Source: Simmondsia chinensis
Taxonomy: Eukaryota; Streptophyta; Magnoliopsida; Caryophyllales; Simmondsiaceae
Direction: 5' to 3'
Length of the DNA: 64,000 nucleotides
NCBI GenBank assembly: GCA_018398585.1
Contig: JAGTTD010000009.1
Location: 14,823,193 to 14,887,192 of the forward strand
The first letter of the stretch is position 1. Each line of letters begins with the position of its first letter. Shown here one piece after another: positions 21,817-32,399 of this stretch. Below the pieces are notes generated by a model that was not told the DNA's origin, ran no database searches, and saw nothing but the letters and a program-made list of their open reading frames with translations. The position numbers and the translations under genes are program-made.

Positions 21817-22815
21817 TATATAACAAATACTAGATAAATTGGCAATAGGTGTGAACATGTAAAAGGAGGTGGTGCCAAGTTTTGGAAAACACGGTGCTAA
21901 GTTTCAGAGAACATGGTGCCATCTTTAAAAGAAAAACTTAGAAAACTATTTTCCAAATTTATGAGAGGACAGAAAAACTGAAAAACTGTTTTCCAATTAA
22001 AAAATTAGACTATTGAACATATATTCTAATTTTTCAAGAAAATTTTCCAGAAAAACTGAAAAATTCTTTATTATCAAGTCCTATATGTTCCCTTTCATAG
22101 TCATAATATGCAATATACATATCCAAATTAAGTATAGTGAAAACAAGTCCATATATTATTTAAAAAATGTTTCTATATGTCATTCATAAGTTTGATTGTT
22201 AGATTGTTCTTAGAAGAGGCGCATCTTTCAATTTATTATGGCAAAGTAGTACTCCTCCCATAAGCCTTCAAACACTAATCCCCAGCTCCTCAGCTCAGCT
22301 CTACAAAGTATTCCTCAAACATGACTGCCCTTCACAAATATCAAAATAAATGAGAAACAATTAAATTGAAGGCAATTGTAAGAATTCCAAAATAAATCTC
22401 ATTAAAATCCTTAAATTGTAATTGTAACGGAAATGAAGAGGATCGGAATATGAGAGAAATTAAAACACACAAATAGGGATACAAGCAATTAATTGATATA
22501 TACATTAAATAAATTTGTAACTGAAACAAGAAATTAAAAGCCATTATTTAGAAATTAGAATAGATCTATAAATAAATAGTTCAATGACTGAAAATTATTT
22601 TAGTTTTCACGTTAACCAAAAAAAAAAAAAAAAAACCAAGAAGAATTACATTTATATAAATAGAGCACCTTGCTCCAATTTTTACACTAAATAGAGCACC
22701 CAACTATAATTTTTGGAATCCAGACAAAGTACAATTCTCTACAACTAATAATCTATCCAGGAAAAGGAGGCTTCAACCCGATGAAGAAGTACCCTCTCAT
22801 CAAAATTCATTAGCC
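21817..22815. other. Intergenic DNA with a TTTTCC-rich repeat at 21880-22095
   Basis: 21880-22095 holds GGAAAAC/GTTTTCC inverted words (GAAAAACTGTTTTCCAATT, TTAGACTATTGAAC) that recur at 46890-47100 in the intron of the oxidoreductase gene, so it is one copy of a dispersed, MITE-like family. The rest to 22815 shows no gene. Confidence 0.5.
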
Positions 22816-23070
22816 ATCAACAACAACAACAATAGATCCAGTGCCTCAAGGGCTCCCGCCTAAGCGGGTTTAGGAGGGTTGGATGTATGCAGCCTTACCC
22901 CTTCAGGGTGTAACTCTATCGAGAGGCTATTTTCGAGGACCCCCAACCTTCTAGGGTTGGCAATACGAGGACTTCCCAGGAGGTCACCCATTATGGTAGT
23001 ACTCTCACTCAAGCACGCTTAATTTTAGAGTTCTAATTAGATCTGGCGTATTAGTGTCTGGTAAATGAAC
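22816..23070 (-). mobile_element. SINE copy B: 5S rRNA-like head, Au-like body, (TTG)n tail
   Basis: On the minus strand the order is GGTTCATTTACCAG, then about 98 nt matching plant 5S rRNA (from CACTAA to CTCGTATTGC, including AATTAAGCGTGCTTGAGTG and ATGGGTGACCTCCTGGGAAG), then GCCAACCCTAGAAGGTTGGG, the Au-like body, and (TTG)4 at 22820-22832. The junction of head and body is the same as in the copies at 23539 and 41084. No target duplication is evident; the 5' side is disturbed by a 78-bp tandem duplication. Confidence 0.85.
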
Positions 23071-23207
23071 CCTTGTTTACACAAAGATTCTTGCTCTTAT
23101 TTGTAAAAGGTAAGACTACGTGGCTCAACTAGTGTCTGGTAAATGAACCATTATTTACACAAAGATTCTCGCTCTTATTTGTAAAAGGTAAGACTACGTG
23201 GCGCAAC
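23052..23207. repeat. 78-bp tandem duplication at the 5' edge of SINE copy B
   Basis: Two adjacent units (23052-23129 and 23130-23207) begin TAGTGTCTGGTAAATGAACC and end in a GTGGC-CAAC segment, with a handful of differences. The first 19 bases belong to the SINE head, so the duplication followed SINE insertion. Confidence 0.9.
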
Positions 23208-23522
23208 ATTTACTACATATTTACTATATATTTACATAGAAAATTACCTTAGCTCGGATGACAAAAAAAAATTATAACAGCTCAATTTGTTGACTTTGCC
23301 GGAGAAAATACCGACGAGTAACCTTAAAAACACATTCATCAGGACAGAGCAGCATGGATGGATTTATAAAGTGACATGATTTTATGCGAGTATACCGAAT
23401 AAAAAGTAAAAAATTTTAAGATATTTTTTGACTTTTTTATTTCCTAACCCCTTTTTTTGTAAATGTTTGGGTTCCTGCTCTAAAAAAACTTAACCCAATT
23501 TATCATACGAATTATTGCCTAA
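23208..23522. other. AT-rich spacer, nothing recognised
   Basis: No coding or repeat structure seen. Confidence 0.6.
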
Positions 23523-23538
23523 CATCTCAATAATTTAT

Positions 23539-24234
23539 ACAACAATGTTAGGAAAATGTCTCAAAATTCCTTGGAAGTTCAAGTAGGGATGCCGTGAGAA
23601 GGCCGATCGATCGATCGATCGGGAATGTTACCTAAGTTTGGGACGCCTGCAGTGAGCTCTCCAATTGATCGGGAACGGCGTTTTCACGCGGGTATAAAGT
23701 GTGACATAGGGTTTGTACGTTTGTATCCAAAAATATTCTTGTGAGGTTTCCCAGCTGCGGCACACCAAAATAGAGAGAGAGAAAATGAATGATTGTAATT
23801 CTTATTTTTGATTCAATAATAAAAGTTTCAATCTTCACCCGTGGTTTTCTCTCATTTCGATTGTAAAGGGTTTCCACGTAAATCCTTGTATCGTTTGTTT
23901 CTTTTCTCTTTTAGTTCATTATTTCTTGTATTGTCGTGGTATTTGATTCGGATTGCATAACGGGAGTAGAGTCTTTCCGCACAAACAATAACAACAAACC
24001 CAGAGCCTCAAGAGCTCCCGCATAAGCAGGGTTTGGGAGGAGTGAATGCACGTAGCCTTACCCCTTCATGGTGTGACCCTGCCAAAAGGCTGTTTCCGAG
24101 GAACCCCAACCTTATAGGGTTGGCAACACGAGAACTTCCCAGAAGGTCACCCATCTTGGTACTATTCTTGCCCAAGCACGCTTAACTTCAGAGTTCTAAT
24201 AGGATCCGGTGCCTTAGTGCTAGTAAATGAACCC
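23539..24234 (-). mobile_element. SINE copy C: 5S-headed SINE split by a solo LTR
   Basis: Outer flanks carry a perfect 16-bp duplication, CATCTCAATAATTTAT at 23523-23538 and 24235-24250. Inside, on the minus strand, come the 5S-like head (24234 to about 24125: CACTAAGGCACCGGATCC, GAAGTTAAGCGTGCTTGGGC, GTGACCTTCTGGGAAG), the linker GCCAACCCTATAAGGTTGGG, the Au-like body and a (TTG)-type tail. The tail is cut by an LTR insertion (23546-23983). Removing that leaves a unit of about 253 bp. Target duplication of this length implies LINE-type retroposition of head plus body as one unit. Confidence 0.9.
23546..23983 (+). mobile_element. Solo LTR of a copia-type element, 438 bp, inside SINE copy C
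   Basis: It starts TGTTAGGAAAATG and ends TTTCCGCACA, flanked by AACAA at 23541-23545 and 23984-23988. The strand is set by the typical R-U5 text CCCGTGGTTTTCTCTCATTT followed by TTTCCACGTAAATCC. A short GATC repeat lies at 23602-23621. The solo form results from recombination between two LTRs. Confidence 0.85.
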
Positions 24235-24250
24235 CATCTCAATAATTTAT

Positions 24251-25430
24251 TTTATTTAATTTAAATTGTATGAAAAATTTTAGACTATTTGTGTAATTAT
24301 ATTTTAGAAATAATTTCTACACATAACTATAATATTTATAATTATTAATTATTTACTTATCTATTCTATCCATGTATATGTTTTTAATCATGAATATGGA
24401 TTCTATACGATTAAATTTATAGATCTGTCTGATCTCAAATTACTAAAATATTCTTATTTAGTGCCTCAGATTAAAAAAAAAAAGATAAAAATAAATTAAA
24501 TAACAATTAACACTTTAAGTAAAAATTTTAGAAAAGGTTTAAGTTCTGAATTAACAGTGTCCTCTGTGGTTGTTTTTTTTTAAGACAAGCTCTATAGTTG
24601 TTTGTTACACCATATTTACTTCTAAATATCATACAATAATACCAAACAATATTCTAAATATCTTTCCAATTAAATTATAACTATCTTTTTTAGATATTTT
24701 AAACAATATTCCTCAGGTTGTAGCAATAACAAATGAACAACTCCAACATAGGGCAGCAGGAGTGCACAATAATAGAGGTAATTTATTGAAGAACAAACAA
24801 CAAAATAACACTAGAAGGCATATTAGACTGACGAAAGGCTCAAAAAATAAGTTAGCAATCTTCAGTGAGGACTGATGGAACTTTAGGGAAGAACGACCAT
24901 ACGACTTTTAAGAACGATGTTTCCCGTTAATTCTTAGAGAAATTGGTAAGAATAATTCCATTAAGTAAATACAAAATCTGAACAAAAGAAGAGCCAATAA
25001 ATAAAATAAGTTAATTATAATAATTTAGCCTAAATACATGCAAATGAGGAAACAAAACCTATCAATCTTCAATCTTAATCTATTACTAGTTTTTTTTCTT
25101 GTGAAATGCACGGACCGATTTGGTTACCTATATTGTATTTTTTTTTTTAATACTTATGTAAATAAATCGAATTCAATGTATATTTGCAATAAATTTTATG
25201 GTTGCAAGTATATCACAAAATTTAGTTTATTTTAAATAGGCTTCTTGCTTCTAAAAAAATGAAGTTGTTGGACAGTGTGGTGTTATTCTTCGAGGAAAGC
25301 TTTCTTTTCATGCCTTTTACTTTTTTTGTAGGATTTTTGGATGGGTGAATGCAGTGGATGTGATTGGTTTTGGCAATGGTTGTTTTTGAATTCAAATTTT
25401 AGGTTTGCGGTACTAACTTGTGATGTTTTT
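24251..25430. other. AT-rich intergenic DNA, no gene seen
   Basis: No credible coding region or structured repeat; several T and A runs. Confidence 0.6.
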
Positions 25431-26042
25431 TGTTAAATTTCCACCAAGCCTTTTTAGGCCCAACCCACGAGTCGGAATATACAAGGTTTACATATAAGCC
25501 CAAGTGGGGTTCCATCCTTAAATCAATTGGTAATAGGTGGAGTAACCCACTAGGCTTATAAGGTGATCTCTTCTCTCTAATAACTCCAATATGGGATTTT
25601 AATTATTATGTTCATATATGGAACCTCAACACTCCCCCTCACATGCGAGTCTACGACAAATGCAAAACTCACCTTCTCCGACCCACTTGGATCCAACATT
25701 CACTGGATAGGCCTCGGTGCAACAAATTCAAATGCACCCCTCTTTACGAGGACAAGTTGCAACAACACAAGACATCGGGATCATCAACCTGCTCTGATAC
25801 CATGTTAAGTTTTCACCGGGCCTTTTTAAGCCCAACCCATGAGTCGGAATATACGAGATCCACATATAAGCCCAAGTAGGGTTCCATCCTAAAACTAATT
25901 GGCAATAAGCCCAAGTAGGGTTCCATCCTAAAACTAATTGGCAATAGGTGGAGTAACCCACTAGGCTTATAAGGTGATCTCTTCTTTCTCACAACTCCAA
26001 TATGGGATTCTAATTATTAGGTTCACATATGAAGTCTCAACA
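25431..26042 (-). mobile_element. Complete TRIM element (miniature LTR retrotransposon), 612 bp
   Basis: Terminal repeats lie at 25431-25631 (201 bp) and 25803-26042 (240 bp), each TGTTAA...CTCAACA on the plus strand. The right one is longer because AAGCCCAAGTAGGGTTCCAT-type sequence is duplicated (39 bp). A tRNA-iMet primer site (GCTCTGATACCA, 25791-25802, reads TGGTATCAGAGC on the minus strand) abuts the right LTR, and a polypurine tract (CTCCCCCTC, 25632-25640) abuts the left. Flanks are TTTTT on both sides (25426-25430, 26043-26047). The 171-bp interior codes for nothing; the element is mobilised in trans. Confidence 0.92.
25791..25802 (-). promoter_or_regulatory. Primer binding site (tRNA-iMet) of the TRIM
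   Basis: Exact 12-base complement to the 3' end of initiator tRNA-Met, directly beside the LTR; it fixes minus-strand orientation. Confidence 0.9.
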
Positions 26043-26484
26043 TTTTTAGTTTTCTATACACCGTCATTGTAATTACATTAGTCAATCTTTGTTAAAAATC
26101 TTATTTGTGTTTAATACTTTTTTATTCTATTTAATCATGGTTTTATGGTTGTAATTACATTATATAATTTTAGTTTATTTTAAATAATTTTGGTCCTTAG
26201 TTTTTTGAAAAATTTTACATTTATATTTGAAATTATTGGATAAAAATTAGTTCATTGGTATTCATATACTTGAGATTTGATCTACGTAATTTCTAAAAAG
26301 TAACTGATGGATGTAATTTCTATTTAAAGAAAATAATTACACTTTTGAAGAAAAATGAGGAGTTTCTCTATGTAATATGTAGTATTATTGGGTTAAGCTG
26401 TGAAAATATTGTCACTTTAAAAAAACTTATTGCAGAAGCACATTTGTAAAAAAATGTTCTTAATATAATTATTTTTGTTGAAAA
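26043..26484. other. AT-rich spacer, nothing recognised
   Basis: No gene or repeat boundary seen. Confidence 0.6.
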
Positions 26485-27069
26485 TGATACAAGCCTGAAT
26501 ATAATCTAGGTCAAATCAATGGAATCTCAAGCAAAGTACTATATTTATATATATTTTGATAAAATACCCCCAAAAATGGAGGATTTACATTAAAGAAAAG
26601 GGAGAAGACATAGAAAGGAAGGGGGGAGAAATAGAGATCACACACACATGAATCCAACATACCCTAACCCTAATCCCTAACTCCTTATTTATAGAGGGAG
26701 ACCCCTAAAATATTTGAAAAATATCTAAGGGTGAGGTGGCACCCCACGGAAGGATTTAAAAGGGCCTGCTGAGTGACGCTGATGTGGCTTGGATGGCAGG
26801 TGAGCAGGGATGGGCGTGTTTTTTGGCATGTTGGCGGTAACTACATGCAAGCTGTTGTGACCCCCAAGTGCGGAAGCATGGCAGAAGGGATGGCGTAATG
26901 TGTCCTGGCAGTAATGGAAGAGAAGAGGTTGGCGGGCATGGGAATAAGGCATGCGGTTGGCGATAAGGTGATAGTTTGTGCATTGGCAGAAGCTTGGGAA
27001 GGCGGAGATGGCGGTAGCAGTAACCGTGAGGGAAGCCTTAGCAGCTAAGGGGTATTGAGGTGTGTATCA
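26485..27069 (-). mobile_element. Probable solo LTR, 585 bp
   Basis: Ends are inverted TGATACA/TGTATCA, flanked by GAAAA (26480-26484) and AAAAA (27070-27074), a one-mismatch 5-bp duplication. On the minus strand a TATA box (CTATAAATAAGG, about 26686-26697) is followed within 30 bp by telomere-like TTAGGGATTAGGGTTAGGG and a CT-rich leader, as in a U3-R-U5 arrangement. An outer border at TGTTG (26476) is also possible. Minus-strand frames over 26725-26983 fall in U3 and are not taken as genes. Confidence 0.5.
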
Positions 27070-27077
27070 AAAAAATT

Positions 27078-27377
27078 TTTAATTTTTGCTTCTATTTTTA
27101 TTTCAAGGAGAAGTATTATTTTTCTTCATCTGCTAAAAGAAGAAAAATAGTTTTTTTTTTTTTGTTTAAAATCATACTCTTTTTTTCTAGGTCAAACATC
27201 CTGAAACTGTGAAAAAAGTTGTTTCTTTCAAAAACAATACTTTTTTTTTCAAAAAATAAGTTTAGTCAAACATTTTCTTATTATTAGAAGATGCTTTCAA
27301 TATGATTATTTTTCTCCAAAATTTTTTAGTGTTTGCTTCTATTTCTATTTAAAGGTGAAATATTATTTTTTAAGAAG

Positions 27378-27452
<75 letters not shown>

Positions 27453-27540
27453 AAAATCACTTTTTCTCTAAAAGTTTTTTCCTACAAAACCATAACTTTT
27501 TTTTTCCCCAAAAAATAAGCTTAGCCAAATATCGTCTTAG
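27078..27540. repeat. AT-rich segment duplicated in tandem, about 240-bp unit
   Basis: 27078-27290 and 27318-27540 both run from AATTTTT...GCTTCTATTT through AGTATTATTTTT-like text to AAAAAATAAGYTTAGYCAAA. The second unit has an expanded (TA)n. Confidence 0.65.
27394..27449. repeat. (TA)n microsatellite, about 28 units, preceded by poly(A)
   Basis: Pure alternating T/A, with A17 directly upstream. Simple repeat. Confidence 0.95.
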
Positions 27541-28399
27541 TACTCCAAGAAGAAGTTGAATAGCAGCCTTCTAAAATTACTTGGTTTAGATATTGGAGGC
27601 TATTAGAGTAGGAGAGACTTTGCAATAATATATTGTATAGATTATCAACTTACTGTTTTTTTCAAAATCTTTCCCTATCCATTGAAGAGATTTTCCAATA
27701 AACACTCAAATTTAAAAGAACTCACCTTTTTTATAAACAGTTTAAATAAAATATTAAAGCTCACCTTTCTATATAATTATTTAAAAAAAAAATTTAGATA
27801 CTCACCTTTTATAAAATATTTTTAATGAAAAAAATGTTATTTAGAAAAACCCACATTAATGTATTATATATTTAATTAGAAAAATAGAGACAAAATCCAG
27901 TAAAAAAATTATTTTAATGAATTTTAAACAAACTAAGTAATTCAAAATAATTCTTCAGGTTTAAATTAAATCTTCATATAAAGATATAAATGAGAATATG
28001 TATCTAATTTGAAAAGAAGTAAAAAATACAAAAAATTAAAATATAAGAAGTCCAAAAATTTGAAAAGAGTTAAGTTGTTGTGCTGAGAATACACATGGAA
28101 ACACTTATATAAAATAATCTAAAAATCTCTTATCTATCTTCCATCTTTTAACTCTAAGTCCTCAAACCCCTTCCTTCTCTCATCCCTCTCATGAAAAAAA
28201 CATCTTTATTTTAATTTTAAATTACAAAAATATTTACTTTTTATTTTATATTATATACAATTCATTATCTATAGCATCAATAAATCCCTTCCTTTTCTCA
28301 TCCCTCTCATCACAAAAAACTATATTTTAATTTTTATTTTAAATTACTAAAATATTTATATTTTATTTTTATTATATATAATTCCTTATCTATAATATC
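27541..28399. other. AT-rich DNA, no gene seen
   Basis: Low-complexity A/T text; short repeated CTCACCTTT phrases near 27720-27805, no coding signal. Confidence 0.6.
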
Positions 28400-29460
28400 A
28401 ACAAAAATTACATATCTATTTCATATTCGCTAAAACATATTTTTAGGTATCACATATAACATTTATTACAAAATTATGATAAGATTTACAAAATTTCTAT
28501 GCTATTGGCCATTTAAAATTATTTTTAAAAAAAAACTAAAAAATAAACACTACAATAATTACATACAAAATTTATCATCTACAACACTTTTTTTCTACAC
28601 TAATAACTAGCAAATAAATAAAAAATAAAGAATTTATCATTTACGGCACTTTTTTTTTACACTAATAACTAGTAAATGAAAAAAAAAAAAAATACATTAG
28701 TTATGATTTTAAATTGAGTTATTAAAATTGTCCTTGCACCATCCAATTCCCTAAACTAAAAAATTCAAAAAACTACAATGACTTTTCCGCCTATGTTTCC
28801 CTGCACTAACCACTCACAACCCCCAAATGCCCCACTATTATTTATAATTTATTTTATTTGAAATCACAAAAATTGCATATCTATTTCATATTCAATAAAA
28901 ACACATTTTTAGATATCACGAAAACATTTATTACAAAATTCCAATGACATTTACAAAATTCCTATACCATTGGTCATTTAAAATTATTTAAATAGAAAAA
29001 AACCAAAAAAATAAACACTACAATATTTGCATAAAAAATTATCATCTGCAAAATTGTTTTTGCACCATCCAATTCCCTAAACTAAAAAATTCAAAAAACT
29101 TCAATGGCTTTCCCGCCTATGTTTCCCTACACTAACTACCCATAACCCCCAAATGCCCCACTATTATTTGTAATTTATTTTATTTTAAATCACAAAAATT
29201 ACATATCTATTTCATATTCTATAAAAACATATTTTTAGATATCACGAAAACAATTATTACAAAATTTCGATGACATTTACAAAATTCCCATGCCATGGAT
29301 CATTTAAAATTATTTAAAGAGAAAAAAAAACCAAAAATAAACACTACCATAATTATGTAAAAAATTATCACCTACAAAATTGTCCTTGCACCATCCAATT
29401 TCCTAATCTAAAAAATTTTAAAAACTGCAATGACTTTCCTGTCTATGTTTTCCTACACTA
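28400..29460. repeat. Tandem array with 326-bp period, about three copies
   Basis: The marker CCTTGCACC/TTTTGCACC ends at 28740, 29066 and 29392, exactly 326 bp apart, and CATATCTATTTCATATTC recurs at 28876 and 29202. An earlier, partly different copy starts near 28400 with an extra internal duplication (ACTAATAACTAGYAAAT twice, about 28604-28678). AT-rich, non-coding, satellite-like. Confidence 0.9.
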
Positions 29461-30429
29461 ACCATTTCTATTTACTCATATTTGTAGTATAATTTATATA
29501 TTTATTCATTTCAATCACATTCTTTTTATACTTAAACCACTTCTTAACAAAACGTTATGCTAAATGTTCCTAAGGTTGCTTGACTCAAAACCTTGTATGA
29601 TCATGTTTAAAGAATATTTGCTTTTCATTGAGGGTTTAATCTGTCTTCTTCTTCTTTATGAAGAAAGTCCCCACGCTTTTGTAATTCAACAAATTCCATA
29701 ACCAAAATCTTCATTCTCTTTCAAACAATTGCACAAATAAATATATTCTTAATTGTTTTGTTTTATAGCTTTACTCTTAAAAAATTCTATAGAAATCATG
29801 CTCTGGTTTTCCCCTAATTATTATGCTTTTTAAGGTCTTCTACATATTTGAGGTAGGCAATTTATCCATCTCTAAATTTTTTTTGCAAAACTAAATATAT
29901 AGAGAATTGTGGTAGACTTATTTTTTTTTCCCCGCATATGATTGCTTTAAAACATTAAAGGCATAAACAATTTCTAGGGCAACCTATTTGCTTGGAATTC
30001 ACCCCAATTGATTGAATTGCTGATCATAGTTTGATGTGATCGAAGATGGATAGTTATCCGAGTATTTTCTGATATTTATAGTACTGTCACTTCACCCTTT
30101 ATTGAGATTCGAAAATATTTAACTTTTGGAATATTTTATTAAATATATATCTTAAGTAGGAGTTACCCCTCTTTAAAAAGTTCAGGAAATGTCAAATTGT
30201 GTATCTTTAGCATGACACGTGGCCTAATAGTCAAATGACTTTCTTCCCACAAAAACTTCTTCCATACCTTCTTACAAAAACTACCTATCTGTCTTCTATC
30301 TTATACATTATTGCAAAGTCTCTACTTCTCTCAAAACCCTCCAATCTCCAGTTCCAAGCATTATAGGCCGTGACTTCCTTATTAGTAAGTTCACCCTTGC
30401 ATTTAAGTTGGAGACTTGCATTTTTTTTT
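29461..30429. other. AT-rich DNA, possibly the remains of a copia 3' LTR
   Basis: No gene seen. It lies where the 3' LTR of the copia element at 30430-35215 should be, but I could not match it to the sequence right of 35216. Confidence 0.4.
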
Positions 30430-30566
30430 AATTAACAAACTTTAGGCCAATTTCTGAGTCGACACATACCAATCTTATGAATTAGTTTCTCAAATGTTGT
30501 TGTTGGTAATGCTTTCGTGAACAAATCTGCCAGAGTCTCACTTGAGCAAAGTTGTTGAACATTTAT

Positions 30567-30890
30567 TTAACCCATCTCTTGAAGCTTGTGTGTAACGATG
30601 AACTTTGGTGAAATATGTTTAGTTCTGTCGCCTTTAATATATCCACCTTTGATCTGGGCAATACATGCAGCATTATCTTCATACAATATTATTGGACTCC
30701 CCCTGATCTTTGGAAGACAGCATTCCTCTTGAACGTATTGAATAAGAGATCTCAACCATAAACATTCCCTACTTGCTTCATGAAGTGCAAGTATTTCGGC
30801 ATGATTTGAAGAAGTTGTTGCTGCTGTTTGTTTGGTAGATCGCCAAGATATAGCAGTGTCACCATAGGTAAATAAGTATCCTACCTATGA
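30567..30890 (-). pseudogene. Copia RNase H end
   Basis: SLIQYVQEECCLPKIRGSPI, ILYEDNAACIAQIKGGYIKG and DRTKHISPKFIVTHKLQE: copia RNase H with the aspartate of YEDN kept. Upstream, about 30770-30890, the ASCREC-type start and STKQTAAATTSS-like serine-rich stretch before the domain are partly readable. Confidence 0.88.
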
Positions 30891-30998
30891 ATGACCTTCA
30901 TGTGGATCAGACAAATATCCTGCATCTGCATATCTAACCAATCTCGAATTTGATTGTCTCTGATAGTATAATCTTATATCAGATGTACCACGGAGATA

Positions 30999-32032
30999 TC
31001 AAAAGATATGTTTAATTTTGTTCCAATGCATTCCAGTAGGCGTTGAGCTATATCTTGCTAATAAATTAACCAAAAAGGCTATATCTGGCCTCGTATAGTT
31101 AGCAAGATACATCAGTGCACCTATTGCACTTAAATATGGCATTTCGGGGCCAAGAATTTCTTCATCATTCCCTCGAGGTCGAAAAGGGTCCTTATTTACA
31201 TCAAGGGACCAGATGACCGTCGAGGTGCTCAACAGATGTGCCTTGTCCATATAAAAACGTTTAAGCACTTTTTCTGTATAAGCAGATTGATGGACTAAAA
31301 TTCCATCAGATAAGTGCTCTGCGGGCCAAGACAATATTTTGTCTTTCCAAGATCTTTCATCTCAAACTCTTTATTTAGATATGCAACAGCTTGTTTAATC
31401 GCTTCAGGCGTTCCTACGATGTTTAAATCATCAATATAGACTGTGATTATAGCAAATCCAAAATTTGATTTCTTACTAAAAACACATGGGCTCACAGGAT
31501 TATTAACATATCCCTCTTTCAGAAGGTATGTACTAAGACGATTGTACTACATTCGCCCTAATTGTTTCAATCCATATAATAATCGTTGTAATTTGATTGA
31601 ACACAGCTCTCGAGGTTTTGAATTATATGCTTCTGGCATTTTTAGCCTTTCAGGAACTTTCATATAAATATCATTATCAAGTGATCCATACAGACAAGCA
31701 ATTACCACGTCCATAAGACGCATGTAGAGTCTTTTAGAGACTGCCGAGCTTATTAAAAATCTAAATGTAACTGTGTCCATTACAGGTGAATATGTCTCTT
31801 CATAGTCAATTCTTGGCCTTTATGAGAAGCCTTGAGCTACAAGTCGTGCTTTATATCTTACGACTTCATTCTTATCATTTCTTTTTTGCACAAAAACCCA
31901 CTTGTAGCCTACAGGTTTCGTATTTTCAAGCGTTTGGACTACAAATCCAAAAACTGTACGTTTCGAAATGAGTTTAACTCCGCCTGTATTGCTTCTTTCC
32001 ATTTCGGCATTCTTGAACAGATTTAGGGTCAA
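30999..32032 (-). pseudogene. Copia reverse transcriptase
   Basis: From the right: KPVGYKWVFVQKRNDKNEVV, RYKARLVAQGFS; then VVIACLYGSLDNDIYMKVPE, SIKLQRLLYGLKQLGRM; then FAIITVYIDDLNIVGTPEAI and FEMKDLGKTKYCLG; then YTEKVLKRFYMDKAH and SAIGALMYLANYTRPDIAF. The catalytic Y-I-D-D (31427-31438) is intact, but stops and frame shifts near 31800, 31545 and 31330 separate the parts. Confidence 0.92.
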
Positions 32033-32399
32033 GATCTTTACCTTATGTGGTTAAATCAGTAGCCACATTATAGGCGAACACTTGATCAATAATAGTTTTA
32101 TTTCGATTCCATCATATGCCAGTAATAGCATAGTTTATCCAAATTTCTTCATTCTCGACATTTTTATCATTTTCACAATTTTTAGGTATTTGATACCCTC
32201 TAGGAGCCATTTTGCCCTCAGTTTTTTTTTTTTTTTTTCTTGGATTTATATTTGTACCACTTTAGGGGTTTTCTCTTCAAGAGTTTTAATAAAGGAACCA
32301 ACTTGTTTATATTGCTCTCTTTTCTTTCTTGGGTTCTTATCTTTAGAACCAACAGGTATACCACGTTTCTGGCGTGCGGTAGACATACTTGCCAATGTC

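Noticed and set aside
22930..23070. 5S rRNA gene
   Set aside because: The match lacks the first about 17 and last few nucleotides, has many changes, and always sits at the same junction with a SINE body; not a functional rRNA gene. The same applies to 24125-24234 and 41090-41175.
23602..23621. (GATC)n as a special methylation or replication site
   Set aside because: Only about five units inside a solo LTR in a plant genome; a simple repeat is the plain reading.
24720..24900. Possible gene fragment near a GGGCAGCAGGAGTGC segment
   Set aside because: No frame over 30 codons with recognisable text in either strand.
26659..26679. Interstitial telomere or chromosome-fusion site
   Set aside because: Only three imperfect units, placed like a promoter telo-box inside an LTR.
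26725..26983. Overlapping minus-strand frames rich in H, P and S
   Set aside because: They lie in the GC-richer U3 of a probable solo LTR; no domain and no homologue known to me.
27333..27518. Open frame with lysine and isoleucine-tyrosine runs
   Set aside because: Translation of poly(A) and (TA)n.
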